A stretch of 64,000 bases of DNA from Lachnospira eligens (GTDB taxonomy: Bacteria > Bacillota > Clostridia > Lachnospirales > Lachnospiraceae), in assembly GCF_009680455.1 (NCBI RefSeq), contig NZ_WKRD01000001.1:1-64000 (forward strand), in the 5' to 3' direction. Numbering within the stretch: position 1 is the stretch's first letter; every line of letters starts with the position of its first letter. This document shows positions 1 to 9,114 of the stretch, one piece after another. A program made the translations under genes and the position numbers. Under the pieces are notes generated by a model that saw only the letters and a list, made by a program, of their open reading frames with translations, did not search any database and was not told the DNA's origin.

Positions 1-30
1 ATCCTGAGCCAGGATCAAACTCTCATAAAA
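1..30 (-). rRNA. rrs: 16S rRNA, 5' end only (partial)
   Basis: Read on the minus strand, bases 23 to 4 match the universal 16S 5' primer site (AGAGTTTGATCCTGGCTCAG). This places the mature 5' end near base 30. The gene runs off the left edge of the window, so only about 30 nt are present. Transcription is leftward, the same direction as most genes here. Confidence 0.95.
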
Positions 31-231
31 AGTTTGCCTCGTCAGTTATAAACTAACTAGCTTAAATAGTTTTACCAAAACTTACTGTTTAGGTTTGTGT
101 ATCTTTCGATACTCGCAAGATTCATTAATGAATCATTTTAAAATTCTCAAAGAATTTCAAGGTTGTCTTTCTATTCAGTTATCAAAGAACTTCATTAAGT
201 GTTATCAGCTTTTCTCGCCGACAGCTTAATT

Positions 232-260
232 AGGATATCATTGCCATTCTTGTTTGTCAA
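232..260 (-). promoter_or_regulatory. Likely rRNA operon promoter
   Basis: On the minus strand a perfect -35 TTGACA (260-255) is followed after 17 nt by TATCCT (237-232). This is about 200 nt upstream of 16S. A second TTGACA lies at 316-311 without a clear -10, so tandem promoters are possible. Confidence 0.6.
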
Positions 261-380
261 GAACTTTTTTACTTTTTTGTCATATTTTTTCAAAGTGACA
301 ATATCTTGTATGTCAAGTTCTTTAACCAGCACTACTTGCATCATCTTTTTGTGCAATATGCTCACAAGCACCTCTGGCAA

Positions 381-412
381 ATAAAAAGCCATTCATGTTT
401 AATGAACGGCTT
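381..412 (-). terminator. Rho-independent terminator of tRNA-Ser
   Basis: The minus-strand hairpin has arms AAGCCGTTCAT and ATGAATGGCTT (11 bp with one G-U pair) around a 5-nt loop, followed by TTTTAT. It starts 4 nt after the tRNA 3' end. Confidence 0.85.
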
Positions 413-415
413 AAG

Positions 416-501
416 CGGAGAGGATGGGATTCGAACCCATGCGCCCGTGAAGACAAACGGTTTTCAAGACCGCCCCGTTATGACCACTTCGGTACCTCTC
501 C
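416..501 (-). tRNA. tRNA-Ser (anticodon UGA)
   Basis: On the minus strand the gene starts GGAGAGG and ends CCTCTCC plus discriminator G. It has a TTGAAAA anticodon loop (anticodon TGA), a GGTTCGAATCC T-arm and a long variable arm, as expected for class II tRNA-Ser. The length is 86 nt. CCA is not encoded, since the 3' flank reads CT. It has its own promoter and terminator. Confidence 0.96.
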
Positions 502-537
502 ATAGCTATTTTATTGTGTCGCACCAGCGACTTGATT

Positions 538-566
538 ATATTATCATCACAGTGTAACTTTGTCAA
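538..566 (-). promoter_or_regulatory. Promoter of tRNA-Ser
   Basis: TTGACA (566-561) and TAATAT (543-538) are separated by exactly 17 nt on the minus strand. They lie about 37 nt upstream of the tRNA 5' end. Confidence 0.85.
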
Positions 567-584
567 CAGCTTTTTTAAAGTTTT

Positions 585-1244
585 TTAAATTTTTTCATCA
601 GGTGTTTCTGATGATTGTTCAGGTCTCTCTGATGACACCGTATTTTTCATGTGCATATGAGCCGCCATCTGCTTTGTATAGCTAGCTTTGGCCGTTCCTA
701 CAAGTCCTTCCAGAGGATTTAATACTGCTTCTGACTTGTTTCCTAATACATATGGTCTGAATAACATTTCATTAATCCAGTATGAGCCTATCATTATTAA
801 CACCATTATCAGTTCAAGCACAAATCCATATGCTACGGATGTCTTTACAAACATACTGGTCTTCATTCCAGAGCCACTGTACTGAACAGCATATGTAATT
901 ATTGATTTGATATCTTTTATATTAGAATTGCCTACTATAAGCGCAAGCATAAGGCTTATAAAATCTACTACCGAAACTATTATCGCAGCAGCTCTTACAA
1001 GCTGCGAACTATTCCATATGTATAATCCAAATGCAACTATAGACAACATAAGGCACAATACACCAAAAAAATTATATGACACCAGATTTTTAGTTAAAGC
1101 ATATGATTCAGCCTGCTTCCCTGCCTGCTGTATAAGTACTTCCATCGGTTCTATTCTATAAAATGGAAAAAATGCAAATATAAACGCCCATAATGATGCA
1201 AATGCACCAACAACATTAACTCTTTTAACTGAAAAACCACTCAT
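585..1244 (-). CDS. Hypothetical multi-pass membrane protein
   Basis: 219-aa protein I do not recognise. Four hydrophobic segments are visible, at about residues 10-25, 55-75, 80-100 and 140-165, followed by a polar C-terminal tail rich in Ser, Glu and Pro. The start was chosen at the ATG of MSGFSVKR because AAGGAG sits 7 nt upstream. A start seven codons earlier is possible but has no ribosome binding site. It is the last gene of the minus-strand run below ispD and may be cotranscribed with it. No function can be assigned. Confidence 0.75.
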   Translation of the reverse strand: MSGFSVKRVNVVGAFASLWAFIFAFFPFYRIEPMEVLIQQAGKQAESYALTKNLVSYNFFGVLCLMLSIVAFGLYIWNSSQLVRAAAIIVSVVDFISLMLALIVGNSNIKDIKSIITYAVQYSGSGMKTSMFVKTSVAYGFVLELIMVLIMIGSYWINEMLFRPYVLGNKSEAVLNPLEGLVGTAKASYTKQMAAHMHMKNTVSSERPEQSSETPDEKI

Positions 1245-1281
1245 ACCTGTCTCCTTATACTGCATCTAATATAATTATTTA

Positions 1282-1971
1282 TTAAAATATATTCTCTATA
1301 AACATTTCTGCTGTGTTCATATCTTCTGGTGTTGTGATCTTAATATTTCTATAATCACTGTACACCAGTTTTATATGATGTTCTCCAAATCTTTCAAGTA
1401 CCATCGCATCATCTGTTACCCCATTAAATCTGCCACTTCTATACAGACTACTATATGCAGATTTTATTATATCATACTCAAATACTTGTGGTGTCTGAAT
1501 CTGCCACAATGTATTCCTGTCCGGTGTTTTTGCTGCATAGCCTTCTGAATCTGCTATCTTAATAGTATCTTTAACAGGTACTGCCGCTATACATGCCCCA
1601 TCTTCAACAACAGCTTCATAGCAATCGTTAATAAGCTTCTGGCTTATACACGGTCTTGCACCATCATGTATGAATACATATCCGGATTCCTTGATACATT
1701 TCAGTCCTTCCCATACTGAATCATATCGTTCCACGCCGCCCTGTATAACTTTTGAAACCTTATCAAGCGTATCATCTAAAATATTTTTTTTTACATATTC
1801 TATGTAATAATCAGATGTTACCAGTATTATATCATCTATATGCAGGTTATCCTGAAATGCTTTCAGTGAATAGTATATTACTGGTTTTCCTTTAAGCATC
1901 ATATATTGCTTTGGAACATCACTATTCATCCTCCTGCCACTTCCACCCGCAAGAACTATAGCCGTATTCAT
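1282..1971 (-). CDS. ispD: 2-C-methyl-D-erythritol 4-phosphate cytidylyltransferase
   Basis: The enzyme joins CTP to methylerythritol phosphate in the non-mevalonate (MEP) isoprenoid pathway, in the cytoplasm. The 229-aa length is normal. The N-terminal nucleotide-binding signature LAGGSGRRMNSDVPKQY (about residues 7-23) and the later HDGARP motif (about 105) identify the family. The start codon overlaps the tsaD stop as TAATG, so the two genes are translationally coupled. No ispF is fused or adjacent. The relatives TarI and IspD are similar, but the pattern here fits IspD best. Confidence 0.93.
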   Translation of the reverse strand: MNTAIVLAGGSGRRMNSDVPKQYMMLKGKPVIYYSLKAFQDNLHIDDIILVTSDYYIEYVKKNILDDTLDKVSKVIQGGVERYDSVWEGLKCIKESGYVFIHDGARPCISQKLINDCYEAVVEDGACIAAVPVKDTIKIADSEGYAAKTPDRNTLWQIQTPQVFEYDIIKSAYSSLYRSGRFNGVTDDAMVLERFGEHHIKLVYSDYRNIKITTPEDMNTAEMFIENIF

Positions 1972-3002
1972 TATATGCGTTCTCCTAATTTAAGGTTCGG
2001 GATAGCGTTTAAATCATAGCCATGACGAACTCCTTTAATATATTCATAATATGCCGCCGCTCCTATCATAGCTGCGTTATCTGTACATAATATAGGTGAT
2101 GGCGAATAGAATCTGATGTTATTCTTTGTACACTCTTCCTGTACTGCTGCCCGAAGCGCTGAATTAGACGCAACTCCTCCAGCTATTGCAAGCTTATCCA
2201 TTCCACATTCTTTTGCCAGCCTTACTGCCCGTGAAACAAGAGCATCTACTACCGCTTTCTGGAATGACGCTGCTACATCAGCCCTGTTTATCTCTTTTCC
2301 CTGCATATTGGCAGAATTAATATAATTAAGTACTGCTGATTTTATTCCACTAAACGAAAAATCATAAGGAGCATCATCAACATGTGCTCTTGGAAATTCT
2401 ATTGCATCCGGATTACCTTCCTTTGCAAGCTTATCTATCTTAGGTCCTCCCGGATATCCCAATCCTATTGCCCTTGCAACCTTGTCAAATGCTTCTCCTG
2501 CCGCATCATCTCTTGTTCTTCCAACTATTTCATACTCGCCATAGTCATTGACCTTAACAAGGTGTGTATGTCCTCCCGAAACAACAAGCGCAACAAAAGG
2601 AGGTTCGAGTTCTTTATTCTCAACATAGTTGGCACTAATATGACCTTCTATGTGATGTACCCCTACTAATGGTTTATTCTTTGCAAATGCTATTGCTTTA
2701 GCCTCCGCAACTCCGACAAGAAGTGCTCCCACAAGCCCAGGACCATATGTAACACCTATTGCATCTATATCATCAAGTGTTACTCCCGCATCTTCAAGTG
2801 CTTTCCTTATTACAGGATTAATATTTTCTATATGTTTTCTTGACGCAATTTCAGGAACTACACCACCATACTCTGTATGTATGGCTATCTGGGTATTAAT
2901 CACATTTGACAATACCTCTCTCCCATTCTTTACTACTGCTGCTGCTGTCTCGTCACATGAACTTTCTATTGCAAGAATAAGAACATCATCTTTTTCGCTC
3001 AT
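1971..3002 (-). CDS. tsaD: tRNA N6-adenosine threonylcarbamoyltransferase TsaD
   Basis: Catalytic subunit that transfers threonylcarbamoyl onto A37 of ANN-decoding tRNAs (t6A). The 343-aa protein has the ASKHA fold signatures: AIESSCDET near the N-terminus, the metal-binding [11 protein letters not shown] segment (about 110-122), VSGGHTHL (about 140) and [14 protein letters not shown] lies 8 nt before the ATG. Its partners tsaB and tsaE lie upstream on the same strand, with rnz and rimI between. tsaC (Sua5-type) is not in the window. Confidence 0.96.
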   Translation of the reverse strand: MSEKDDVLILAIESSCDETAAAVVKNGREVLSNVINTQIAIHTEYGGVVPEIASRKHIENINPVIRKALEDAGVTLDDIDAIGVTYGPGLVGALLVGVAEAKAIAFAKNKPLVGVHHIEGHISANYVENKELEPPFVALVVSGGHTHLVKVNDYGEYEIVGRTRDDAAGEAFDKVARAIGLGYPGGPKIDKLAKEGNPDAIEFPRAHVDDAPYDFSFSGIKSAVLNYINSANMQGKEINRADVAASFQKAVVDALVSRAVRLAKECGMDKLAIAGGVASNSALRAAVQEECTKNNIRFYSPSPILCTDNAAMIGAAAYYEYIKGVRHGYDLNAIPNLKLGERI

Positions 3003-3018
3003 TTTATATCTCCTATTA

Positions 3019-3600
3019 TTATGTATCGCTGTCTATTTCAGTTAGCTCCCAGAAAAGAATCTTCCAGTGTCCATCATCATCTTTTCTTAAGGTGAATTTT
3101 GTTGGTGAATCTATAAGCTTGTCACCCTGTCTCAAATAATACACTAATGCGATTGATGCATACTGCCTGTCTTTAAATGTTGAATATTTAGTCTTGGCAG
3201 CACTCTGTATAACATATGAACTTATACGTGTTTTGGTTGAATTATAATTGCCTATATCTTCCTTAAGTTTCTCATAGAAATCCGCATCTGTCTGCGTATT
3301 CTTTAATTCATCATCAAACATCAGACGTGCCTGCTTTCCTAAAGCTTCAATCTGCTCATTAGTAAGTGATGTATCATAATATGCCTTCGTTATTCTTGCA
3401 TACAGATTAACTACATCCTTAGGTGATTCCGGATAATTAGCCATAATATCTTTTGAAATAAGCACAGAAACCTCACTGGTATCTGCTGCAATATCAGTAG
3501 CATCTTTACCTGTATCCTTATTAGCAAGGTAATAGTAATATCCCAGCCCCAACGCAACCAATACTGCTATTACAATTATCGTCCTTCCGTATTTTTTCAT
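3019..3600 (-). CDS. Membrane-anchored hypothetical protein
   Basis: 193-aa protein with one N-terminal membrane helix (about residues 7-26) followed by an extracytoplasmic domain with no cysteine or lipobox. The C-terminal part ([20 protein letters not shown]) resembles the end of small NTF2-like or ligand-binding domains, but I cannot assign a family. It sits between rnz (4 nt away) and tsaD (16 nt away), so it is almost certainly part of the t6A/RNase Z transcription unit. Lachnospiraceae carry uncharacterised proteins of this type in this position, but its role is unknown. Confidence 0.8.
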   Translation of the reverse strand: MKKYGRTIIVIAVLVALGLGYYYYLANKDTGKDATDIAADTSEVSVLISKDIMANYPESPKDVVNLYARITKAYYDTSLTNEQIEALGKQARLMFDDELKNTQTDADFYEKLKEDIGNYNSTKTRISSYVIQSAAKTKYSTFKDRQYASIALVYYLRQGDKLIDSPTKFTLRKDDDGHWKILFWELTEIDSDT

Positions 3601-3603
3601 AAT

Positions 3604-4518
3604 CTAACCCTCATCGTCAAACTTCAACTCAACTGTTCTTCCATCATTAGCTGCTATTGTAGCAGGGAATATCTTTCTTGCCTTATCAACATAATCCTGT
3701 GGTCTTACAAGTGAAGGACTATAATGTGTCAGCCACATTTCCCTGACATCCGCATTCTTTGCAAGCTGTGCCGCTTCTGTAAAGGTCATATGCTTATATT
3801 CCTTTGCCTTAGCTTCCTTACCATCCTCTCCATACATGCCCTCACATATGAAAAGATCTGATTCTTTAGCATTATCTGATATAATCTGAACAGGCCTGCT
3901 ATCTGTACAATATGTTACTTTAAGCCCTTTTCTTGCCGCCCCCATAACCATATCCGGCGTATATTCTTTATCATCTATTGTAACCGCTGTTCCATGCTGC
4001 AGTTTATTCCACATGCTACACGGAATACCAAGTTCTTTCGCCTTTTCTACATCAAACTTGCCTATTCTCGGAATACTAATCGAATACCCATAACATATAA
4101 CAGCATGATTAACCCTGAATGCATCTATCTCATATCCGCATATTGACAAATGCTCCTGTTGATTCGTAAGTTCTATCAGCTTAAGTTCAAATGGCAGCTC
4201 TGGTGCGATTACCCTGAGCGAAGAAACTACCCTGCCAAGCCCCTTGGGTCCTACAAGAGTTAAGGGCTTCTTTCTGTCAGAATTACCTATTGTGAGCAAA
4301 AGCCCCGGCAAACCACTTATATGATCAGCATGATAATGTGTGAAACAGATAACATCTATAGGATTAAAACTCCATCCTTTCTGCTTAACAGCTATCTGTG
4401 TTCCCTCTCCGCAATCTATCATCAGGCTGCTTCCGTTGTAACGTGTCATAAGCGATGTCAGCCATCTTCCCGGCAGGGGAAGCATGCCACTGGTTCCCAG
4501 TAAACATACATCAAGCAT
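3604..4518 (-). CDS. rnz: Ribonuclease Z (tRNA 3' endonuclease)
   Basis: Metallo-beta-lactamase-fold endonuclease that trims tRNA 3' trailers. About 304 aa, typical of the short RNase Z. The zinc motif HYHADHISGLPG (HxHxDH, about residue 62), the early GTSGMLPLPGR motif, a C-terminal LTHYSPS and a CDSR segment are visible. The tRNA-Ser in this window lacks an encoded CCA, the usual RNase Z substrate type. The ATG at 4518 was chosen: GGAGG ends 8 nt upstream, whereas the upstream GTG overlaps that same Shine-Dalgarno sequence. Confidence 0.92.
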   Translation of the reverse strand: MLDVCLLGTSGMLPLPGRWLTSLMTRYNGSSLMIDCGEGTQIAVKQKGWSFNPIDVICFTHYHADHISGLPGLLLTIGNSDRKKPLTLVGPKGLGRVVSSLRVIAPELPFELKLIELTNQQEHLSICGYEIDAFRVNHAVICYGYSISIPRIGKFDVEKAKELGIPCSMWNKLQHGTAVTIDDKEYTPDMVMGAARKGLKVTYCTDSRPVQIISDNAKESDLFICEGMYGEDGKEAKAKEYKHMTFTEAAQLAKNADVREMWLTHYSPSLVRPQDYVDKARKIFPATIAANDGRTVELKFDDEG

Positions 4519-4573
4519 TAATCGCACCTCCTTCTGTTATTATACATCAATATATATTATGCAGTCTATTATT

Positions 4574-5023
4574 TCACCCAATAATTTTAGACATTATTAC
4601 TGCGTCCTCAACTGGCTTTTCGTAAAATCCTTTTCTAATACCTATATTCTTATACCCCATTTTTTCATAAAGGGCTATTGCTGGCAGATTGCTCTGTCTG
4701 ACTTCAAGAAAATATGATGTGACATTCTTGTCATTACCATACTTTTCCATTGATTGCATAAGCATCTGTGCTATGCCGCACCGCCTGTAATCCGGTGATA
4801 CTGCCATGTTGGTTATATTGCCTTCTCCAAGCACAGTCCACATACCACAATATCCTGCTATTACTCCGTCTGCCTCGCATACCAGATACACATTGTCCTG
4901 ATTCCTGCACGCATCTGCAAATGATTTCTGCGACCATGGAAGCGAGAATATTCCCTGTTCTATCAGTTCCACTGCAAATGTATCATCTTCCGTCATCGGT
5001 CTTATCACATATTTAAGACTCAT
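4574..5023 (-). CDS. rimI: Ribosomal protein S18-alanine N-acetyltransferase family (RimI)
   Basis: 149-aa GNAT acetyltransferase. The acetyl-CoA loop NMAVSPDYRRCGIAQMLM (about residues 70-88) and the YEKMGYKNIGIRKGFY C-terminal motif match RimI. The family acetylates the N-terminus of ribosomal protein S18 in E. coli; the true substrate in Firmicutes is less certain. The first codons overlap the end of tsaB by 11 nt, the usual tsaB-rimI arrangement. Confidence 0.9.
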   Translation of the reverse strand: MSLKYVIRPMTEDDTFAVELIEQGIFSLPWSQKSFADACRNQDNVYLVCEADGVIAGYCGMWTVLGEGNITNMAVSPDYRRCGIAQMLMQSMEKYGNDKNVTSYFLEVRQSNLPAIALYEKMGYKNIGIRKGFYEKPVEDAVIMSKIIG

Positions 5024-5714
5024 GCTGTGCTTTCTCTCTTTCTGCCTGTGAAGGGCGCAGATAATCAGGCTTTAACTCATCAGCATCTGTATATTCACCA
5101 TTATCTGCCATCTGCTTTGCTAAAAGTGCTACTGAACCAGCTCTCTGTGTCTTGATATGAGCCGGTGCAAGAACACATTTGTCACCAAGCTGCTCTTTAA
5201 GGACGTCACCTGCGACATCCACACCATCACCTACTAATACAACCTGTCCATCAAGTCCTGCAAGTTCTTCTGCAAGCTCATCATATGACTCAAGATTAAC
5301 ATCTCTTACTGTAATAAGCCTGTCACCGTCAAATGTATATATTCCACTGTACAGATGCTTTCTTCTTGCATCCATTACAGGGCATATATATCTGCTGTCT
5401 CCATATAAATTATATGCCATAGCCGCAAGTGTCGGTACTGCCACCATCTTTTTGTCAAGCGCAAGTGCAATTCCCTTGCCTGTAGCCGCACCAATTCTTA
5501 GGCCCGTGAATGAACCCGGTCCCTTTGATACTGCTATAACATCAACATCATCAGGCTTTAACTGAACCATTGAAAATATCTCATCTATCATTGGAAGAAG
5601 TGTCTGTGAATGTGTCATCTTATGATTAATTGTGTATTCAGCAACAAGTGTATCATCTTCAAGAATCGCAACTGATGCTGTAACTGCTGAACTTTCTATC
5701 GCTAATATTCTCAT
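5013..5714 (-). CDS. tsaB: tRNA threonylcarbamoyladenosine biosynthesis protein TsaB
   Basis: Non-catalytic paralogue of TsaD that scaffolds the t6A complex with TsaD and TsaE. 233 aa. It begins MRILAIESSA and has the KGPGSFTGLRIG signature (about residues 64-77) that defines TsaB. It overlaps tsaE upstream by 4 nt (ATGA-type) and rimI downstream by 11 nt, so the three are translationally coupled. Confidence 0.95.
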   Translation of the reverse strand: MRILAIESSAVTASVAILEDDTLVAEYTINHKMTHSQTLLPMIDEIFSMVQLKPDDVDVIAVSKGPGSFTGLRIGAATGKGIALALDKKMVAVPTLAAMAYNLYGDSRYICPVMDARRKHLYSGIYTFDGDRLITVRDVNLESYDELAEELAGLDGQVVLVGDGVDVAGDVLKEQLGDKCVLAPAHIKTQRAGSVALLAKQMADNGEYTDADELKPDYLRPSQAEREKAQHES

Positions 5715-6142
5715 ACTGCCTCCTGCCCGATAGTTATTTTCCTGTAATCAAAGCCTTTTTCAAGGTTTTTTTCTATAACTATCTCTATCGCATTATCTGG
5801 AATTATCTCCTGTATAAGTGTGCTCCATTCAATAAGACACACCCCGTCTGAATAAAAATATTCCTCATATCCAAGCTCATCCATCTCTTCAACATCGCCA
5901 ATTCTGTATACATCAAAATGATACAATGGCAGTCTGCCTTCATGGTATTCCTGAATAATTGTAAATGTAGGGCTGTTGACAGGCTCTTCTATTCCAAGAC
6001 CTTTCGCAAAGCCCTGCGTAAATACTGTTTTTCCGACACCTAAATCTCCATTTAGACAGTATATCTGCCCCGGAAGAGCCTTCTTACCCATCTCATATCC
6101 TGCTTCAAATGTTTCTTTAGCGTTAAATGTTTCTTTAACCAT
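5711..6142 (-). CDS. tsaE: t6A biosynthesis ATPase TsaE
   Basis: P-loop ATPase needed to turn over the TsaB-TsaD complex. 143 aa. Walker A is GDLGVGKT (about residues 34-41), followed by the family motifs SPTFTIIQEY and HFDVYR, with LIEWS further on. First of the tight tsaE-tsaB-rimI group. Start at ATG 6142. Confidence 0.95.
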   Translation of the reverse strand: MVKETFNAKETFEAGYEMGKKALPGQIYCLNGDLGVGKTVFTQGFAKGLGIEEPVNSPTFTIIQEYHEGRLPLYHFDVYRIGDVEEMDELGYEEYFYSDGVCLIEWSTLIQEIIPDNAIEIVIEKNLEKGFDYRKITIGQEAV

Positions 6143-6161
6143 ATTATTCCTATCTGCTTAC

Positions 6162-6695
6162 TTAAGCCACAGCCTTAGCAAGCTTATCCATATTAACCTT
6201 AACCTGAAAAGGCTTTAATTTCTTCTGACACATTTTAACAAAAGGAACTGCCGCCTCACCCATACTGTTAACTGTAAGCACATTGGCTCTGACAGATGAA
6301 AGATACAGAATAAGATTGCTTCCTGTGAATCTTATCTTGTATATCTGCTCCCATGCAAGTTCTTCTGACATATCACCCTGGCTTACAATTATCTTGTCTT
6401 CCCCGGCACTATAATGCATAGGCTCTTTAAATGCTACAACTGTTTTCATCTGCTTCTTAGTTCCAAGCCTCATATTAACAATTGGATAAAAGAAGAAAAA
6501 TACTCCAAAAAGCCCCATCATGACTATATATTTAGGAGACATTTTGAATATTACCCCAAGCACGCACATAACTATTGCAAATGCTGCAAATACATATCCG
6601 AACACTCCCCCAACATTGTGAAAAACATGATACATCTTGAAATCATTAAGTGCTTTCTCTGTAATTACGCTGTCGAATTCAATTCTATCTTCCAT
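6162..6695 (-). CDS. YcxB-like membrane protein
   Basis: 177-aa protein with two adjacent membrane helices (about residues 30-75) and a soluble C-terminal domain containing the LAWEQIYKIRFTGSNLILYLS segment, which is typical of YcxB-like proteins of unknown function. It lies between tex and tsaE with short gaps, so it is probably cotranscribed. A second protein of the same type is at 34877-35428. Function unknown. Confidence 0.8.
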   Translation of the reverse strand: MEDRIEFDSVITEKALNDFKMYHVFHNVGGVFGYVFAAFAIVMCVLGVIFKMSPKYIVMMGLFGVFFFFYPIVNMRLGTKKQMKTVVAFKEPMHYSAGEDKIIVSQGDMSEELAWEQIYKIRFTGSNLILYLSSVRANVLTVNSMGEAAVPFVKMCQKKLKPFQVKVNMDKLAKAVA

Positions 6696-6707
6696 ACAAT
6701 ACTCCTA

Positions 6708-8999
6708 TTAATGCATGAACTTGGCAAGACCTGAAAGGTTAAGGCCTTCCTTCTTAGGCTTTCTGTCCTGTCTGTTTCCTTTGCCGTTGTTTCTGTTATT
6801 CTTATTATTGGAATTATCCTTAGTGTACTTTCTGTTAGCTGCCTCTTTTTCATCAAGGATCATTGAAAGTGAAATTCTTGCCTTAGGGATATCAACATCT
6901 ATAACTCTTACATCTACGATATCTCCTACACTTACAACATCAAGAGGGTGCTCAACTCTCTTTGTGCTGCTCATCTGGGAAATGTGTACAAGTCCGTCCT
7001 GATGCACTCCGATATCAACAAATGCTCCGAAATCAATAACATTTCTGACTGTTCCCTTAAGTATCATGCCCGGTGTTAAATCCTTCATATCAAGAACATC
7101 TTTTCTTAATATAGGCTTAGGCATCTCATCTCTTGGGTCTCTTCCCGGCTTCTCAAGTTCTTTAACGATATCTTCAAGTGTCATTGTTCCTATTCCAAGT
7201 TCATCCGCCATCTTGGCAAAATCTTTAACTTTGCTCTTAAGTCCTATAAGTTCTCCTGATGTTATTGAATTAATATCATAACCTAAAAGTGCAAGAAGCT
7301 TTGTTGCTGCCTCATAACTTTCAGGATGTACGCTTGTTGCGTCTAACGGATTATCGCCGCCTGATATTCTCATGAATCCGGCACACTGTTCAAATGCCTT
7401 AGGTCCAAGCTTTGCAACCTTTAAAAGCTGCTTTCTGTTCGTGAATCTTCCGTTAGTCTCTCTGTACTCAACTATATTCTTAGCTACTGCCTTAGATATA
7501 CCTGAAATATACTCAAGAAGTGAGGCCGATGCAGTATTTAAGTCTACTCCAACCTTATTAACGCTGTCCTCAACAACTCCTGTAAGTGTGTTCTCTAACT
7601 TCTTCTGGTTCATATCATGCTGATACTGACCTACTCCGATTGATTTCGGATCAATCTTTACAAGCTCTGCCAATGGATCCTGAACTCGTCTTGCTATTGA
7701 AACTGCACTTCTCTGTGCCACATCAAAGTCAGGGAATTCCTCTGTTGCAAGTTTACTTGCTGAATATACAGAAGCCCCCGCCTCGTTAGTGATTACATAA
7801 TCAACAGGAAGATTCATCTCATGTATCATATCTGAAATAATCTTCTCTGATTCTCTTGAAGCTGTTCCGTTACCACACGAAATAAGATTAACGTGGTACT
7901 TATCTATAAGCTTCTTAACCTCAGCCTTAGATTCCGCCACCTTATTGTGTGGTTCTGTAGGGTATATAACTTTAGTTGCAAGCACCTTACCTGTAGGGTC
8001 TACAACTGCAAGCTTACAGCCTGTTCTGAAAGCCGGATCCCATCCAAGAACAACCTTGCCTGCGATAGGTGGCTGAAGGAGAAGCTGTTCAAGATTCTTT
8101 CCAAACACTTTGATTGCCCCATCCTCTGCCGTCTCTGTAAGGCTGCTTCTTATCTCTCTTTCGATAGCTGGTGCAATAAGTCTTCCATATGCATCTGCTA
8201 TGCAGTTCTTAAGGTATTCTGCTGTAAATGCATTGTCTTTAAGAATATTCTTCTCGAGATATCTTAATATTCTCTCTTCCGGTGCTTCTACCTTAACAGT
8301 AAGAAACTTCTCATCCTCTCCTCTGTTAATTGCAAGAATTCTGTGTCCCGGAATTGTTGAAAGTGCCTCGCTATAATCATAATAATTCTCGTATACAGAC
8401 TCAGCCTTTTCATCTTTGGCTGTTACAACAAGCTTTCCTTCTTTCATTGTGATGTCTCTGATATATGTTCTGTAATCTGCAACATCTGATATCTGCTCTG
8501 CAATTATATCTAATGCACCTGCTATTGCATCCTGTGCTGTAGCGACTTCCTTACCTTCTTCATCACTGATAAATTCTGCTGCCTTGATTTCTACATCTTC
8601 TGTAGCTTCCTGTGCATATATGAACTGTGCAAGTGGTTCAAGGCCTTTCTCTTTCGCAATTGTTGCTCTTGTTCTTCTCTTCTGCTTGTATGGTCTGTAA
8701 AGATCTTCTACAAGAACCATTGTTTCTGCTGCTGTAATAGCAGCCTTAAGTTCTTCTGTAAGCTTTCCCTGTTCTTCAATGCTTGCGAGGACCTGAGTCT
8801 TTCTGTCTTCAAGATTTCTTAAATACTTTAATCTCTCATCAAGATTACGGAGCTGTTCATCATTTAACGCTCCTGTAACTTCCTTTCTGTATCTTGCAAT
8901 AAAAGGGATTGTACACCCCTCATCTATAAGTTTAACAGCAGCTTCTACCTGTGTTACTTTAATTTCCAGCTCTTCCGCTATCTTCTTTGCGATATCCAT
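6708..8999 (-). CDS. tex: Tex family transcription accessory / S1 RNA-binding protein
   Basis: 763-aa cytoplasmic nucleic-acid-binding protein. In order: an N-terminal helical Tex domain (IPFIARYRKEVTGALNDEQLR, about 30-50), a YqgF/RNase H-like domain (about 325-450, GWDPAFRTGCKLAVVD), helix-hairpin-helix motifs (about 490-560), and an S1 domain (about 645-715, GTVRNVIDFGAFVDIGVHQD). The C-terminus is a basic, Asn/Lys-rich tail. The family contributes to transcription and RNA metabolism; the exact role here is inferred. It heads the run that continues into the t6A genes. Confidence 0.95.
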   Translation of the reverse strand: MDIAKKIAEELEIKVTQVEAAVKLIDEGCTIPFIARYRKEVTGALNDEQLRNLDERLKYLRNLEDRKTQVLASIEEQGKLTEELKAAITAAETMVLVEDLYRPYKQKRRTRATIAKEKGLEPLAQFIYAQEATEDVEIKAAEFISDEEGKEVATAQDAIAGALDIIAEQISDVADYRTYIRDITMKEGKLVVTAKDEKAESVYENYYDYSEALSTIPGHRILAINRGEDEKFLTVKVEAPEERILRYLEKNILKDNAFTAEYLKNCIADAYGRLIAPAIEREIRSSLTETAEDGAIKVFGKNLEQLLLQPPIAGKVVLGWDPAFRTGCKLAVVDPTGKVLATKVIYPTEPHNKVAESKAEVKKLIDKYHVNLISCGNGTASRESEKIISDMIHEMNLPVDYVITNEAGASVYSASKLATEEFPDFDVAQRSAVSIARRVQDPLAELVKIDPKSIGVGQYQHDMNQKKLENTLTGVVEDSVNKVGVDLNTASASLLEYISGISKAVAKNIVEYRETNGRFTNRKQLLKVAKLGPKAFEQCAGFMRISGGDNPLDATSVHPESYEAATKLLALLGYDINSITSGELIGLKSKVKDFAKMADELGIGTMTLEDIVKELEKPGRDPRDEMPKPILRKDVLDMKDLTPGMILKGTVRNVIDFGAFVDIGVHQDGLVHISQMSSTKRVEHPLDVVSVGDIVDVRVIDVDIPKARISLSMILDEKEAANRKYTKDNSNNKNNRNNGKGNRQDRKPKKEGLNLSGLAKFMH

Positions 9000-9082
9000 T
9001 AATCTTCCTCCGTTTTCATACGCATATTACATTTAATTATATCAATTTCATCAAAGTTTATCAACAGTTGCATAAACGCAAG

Positions 9083-9109
9083 AATCCCCGCACTCCATGT
9101 GCGGGGAAT
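9083..9109 (-). terminator. Hairpin terminator after the 9115 gene
   Basis: A strong GC stem, CCCCGCAC / GTGCGGGG with a 5-nt loop (9086-9106), lies just after the stop of the upstream membrane-protein gene. The U-tract is weak (ATTCTTGCGTTT), so termination may be partial, leaving tex mostly on its own promoter. Confidence 0.65.
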
Positions 9110-9114
9110 GAAAT

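Larger units (their letters stand above)
31..415 (-). other. rRNA operon leader/spacer, no protein gene
   Basis: This is the AT-rich untranslated leader between the rRNA promoter and 16S. Short ORFs in it overlap the promoter and show no family resemblance or ribosome binding site, so I call none. The segment around 160-190 reads, on the minus strand, as a TTTGATAACTGAAT-type stretch, which is common just upstream of Firmicutes 16S genes and probably takes part in antitermination or processing (inference). Confidence 0.6.

Noticed and set aside
4519-4527. GTG start of rnz three codons upstream
   Set aside because: GTG overlaps the GGAGG Shine-Dalgarno sequence. The ATG 8 nt after it has normal spacing.
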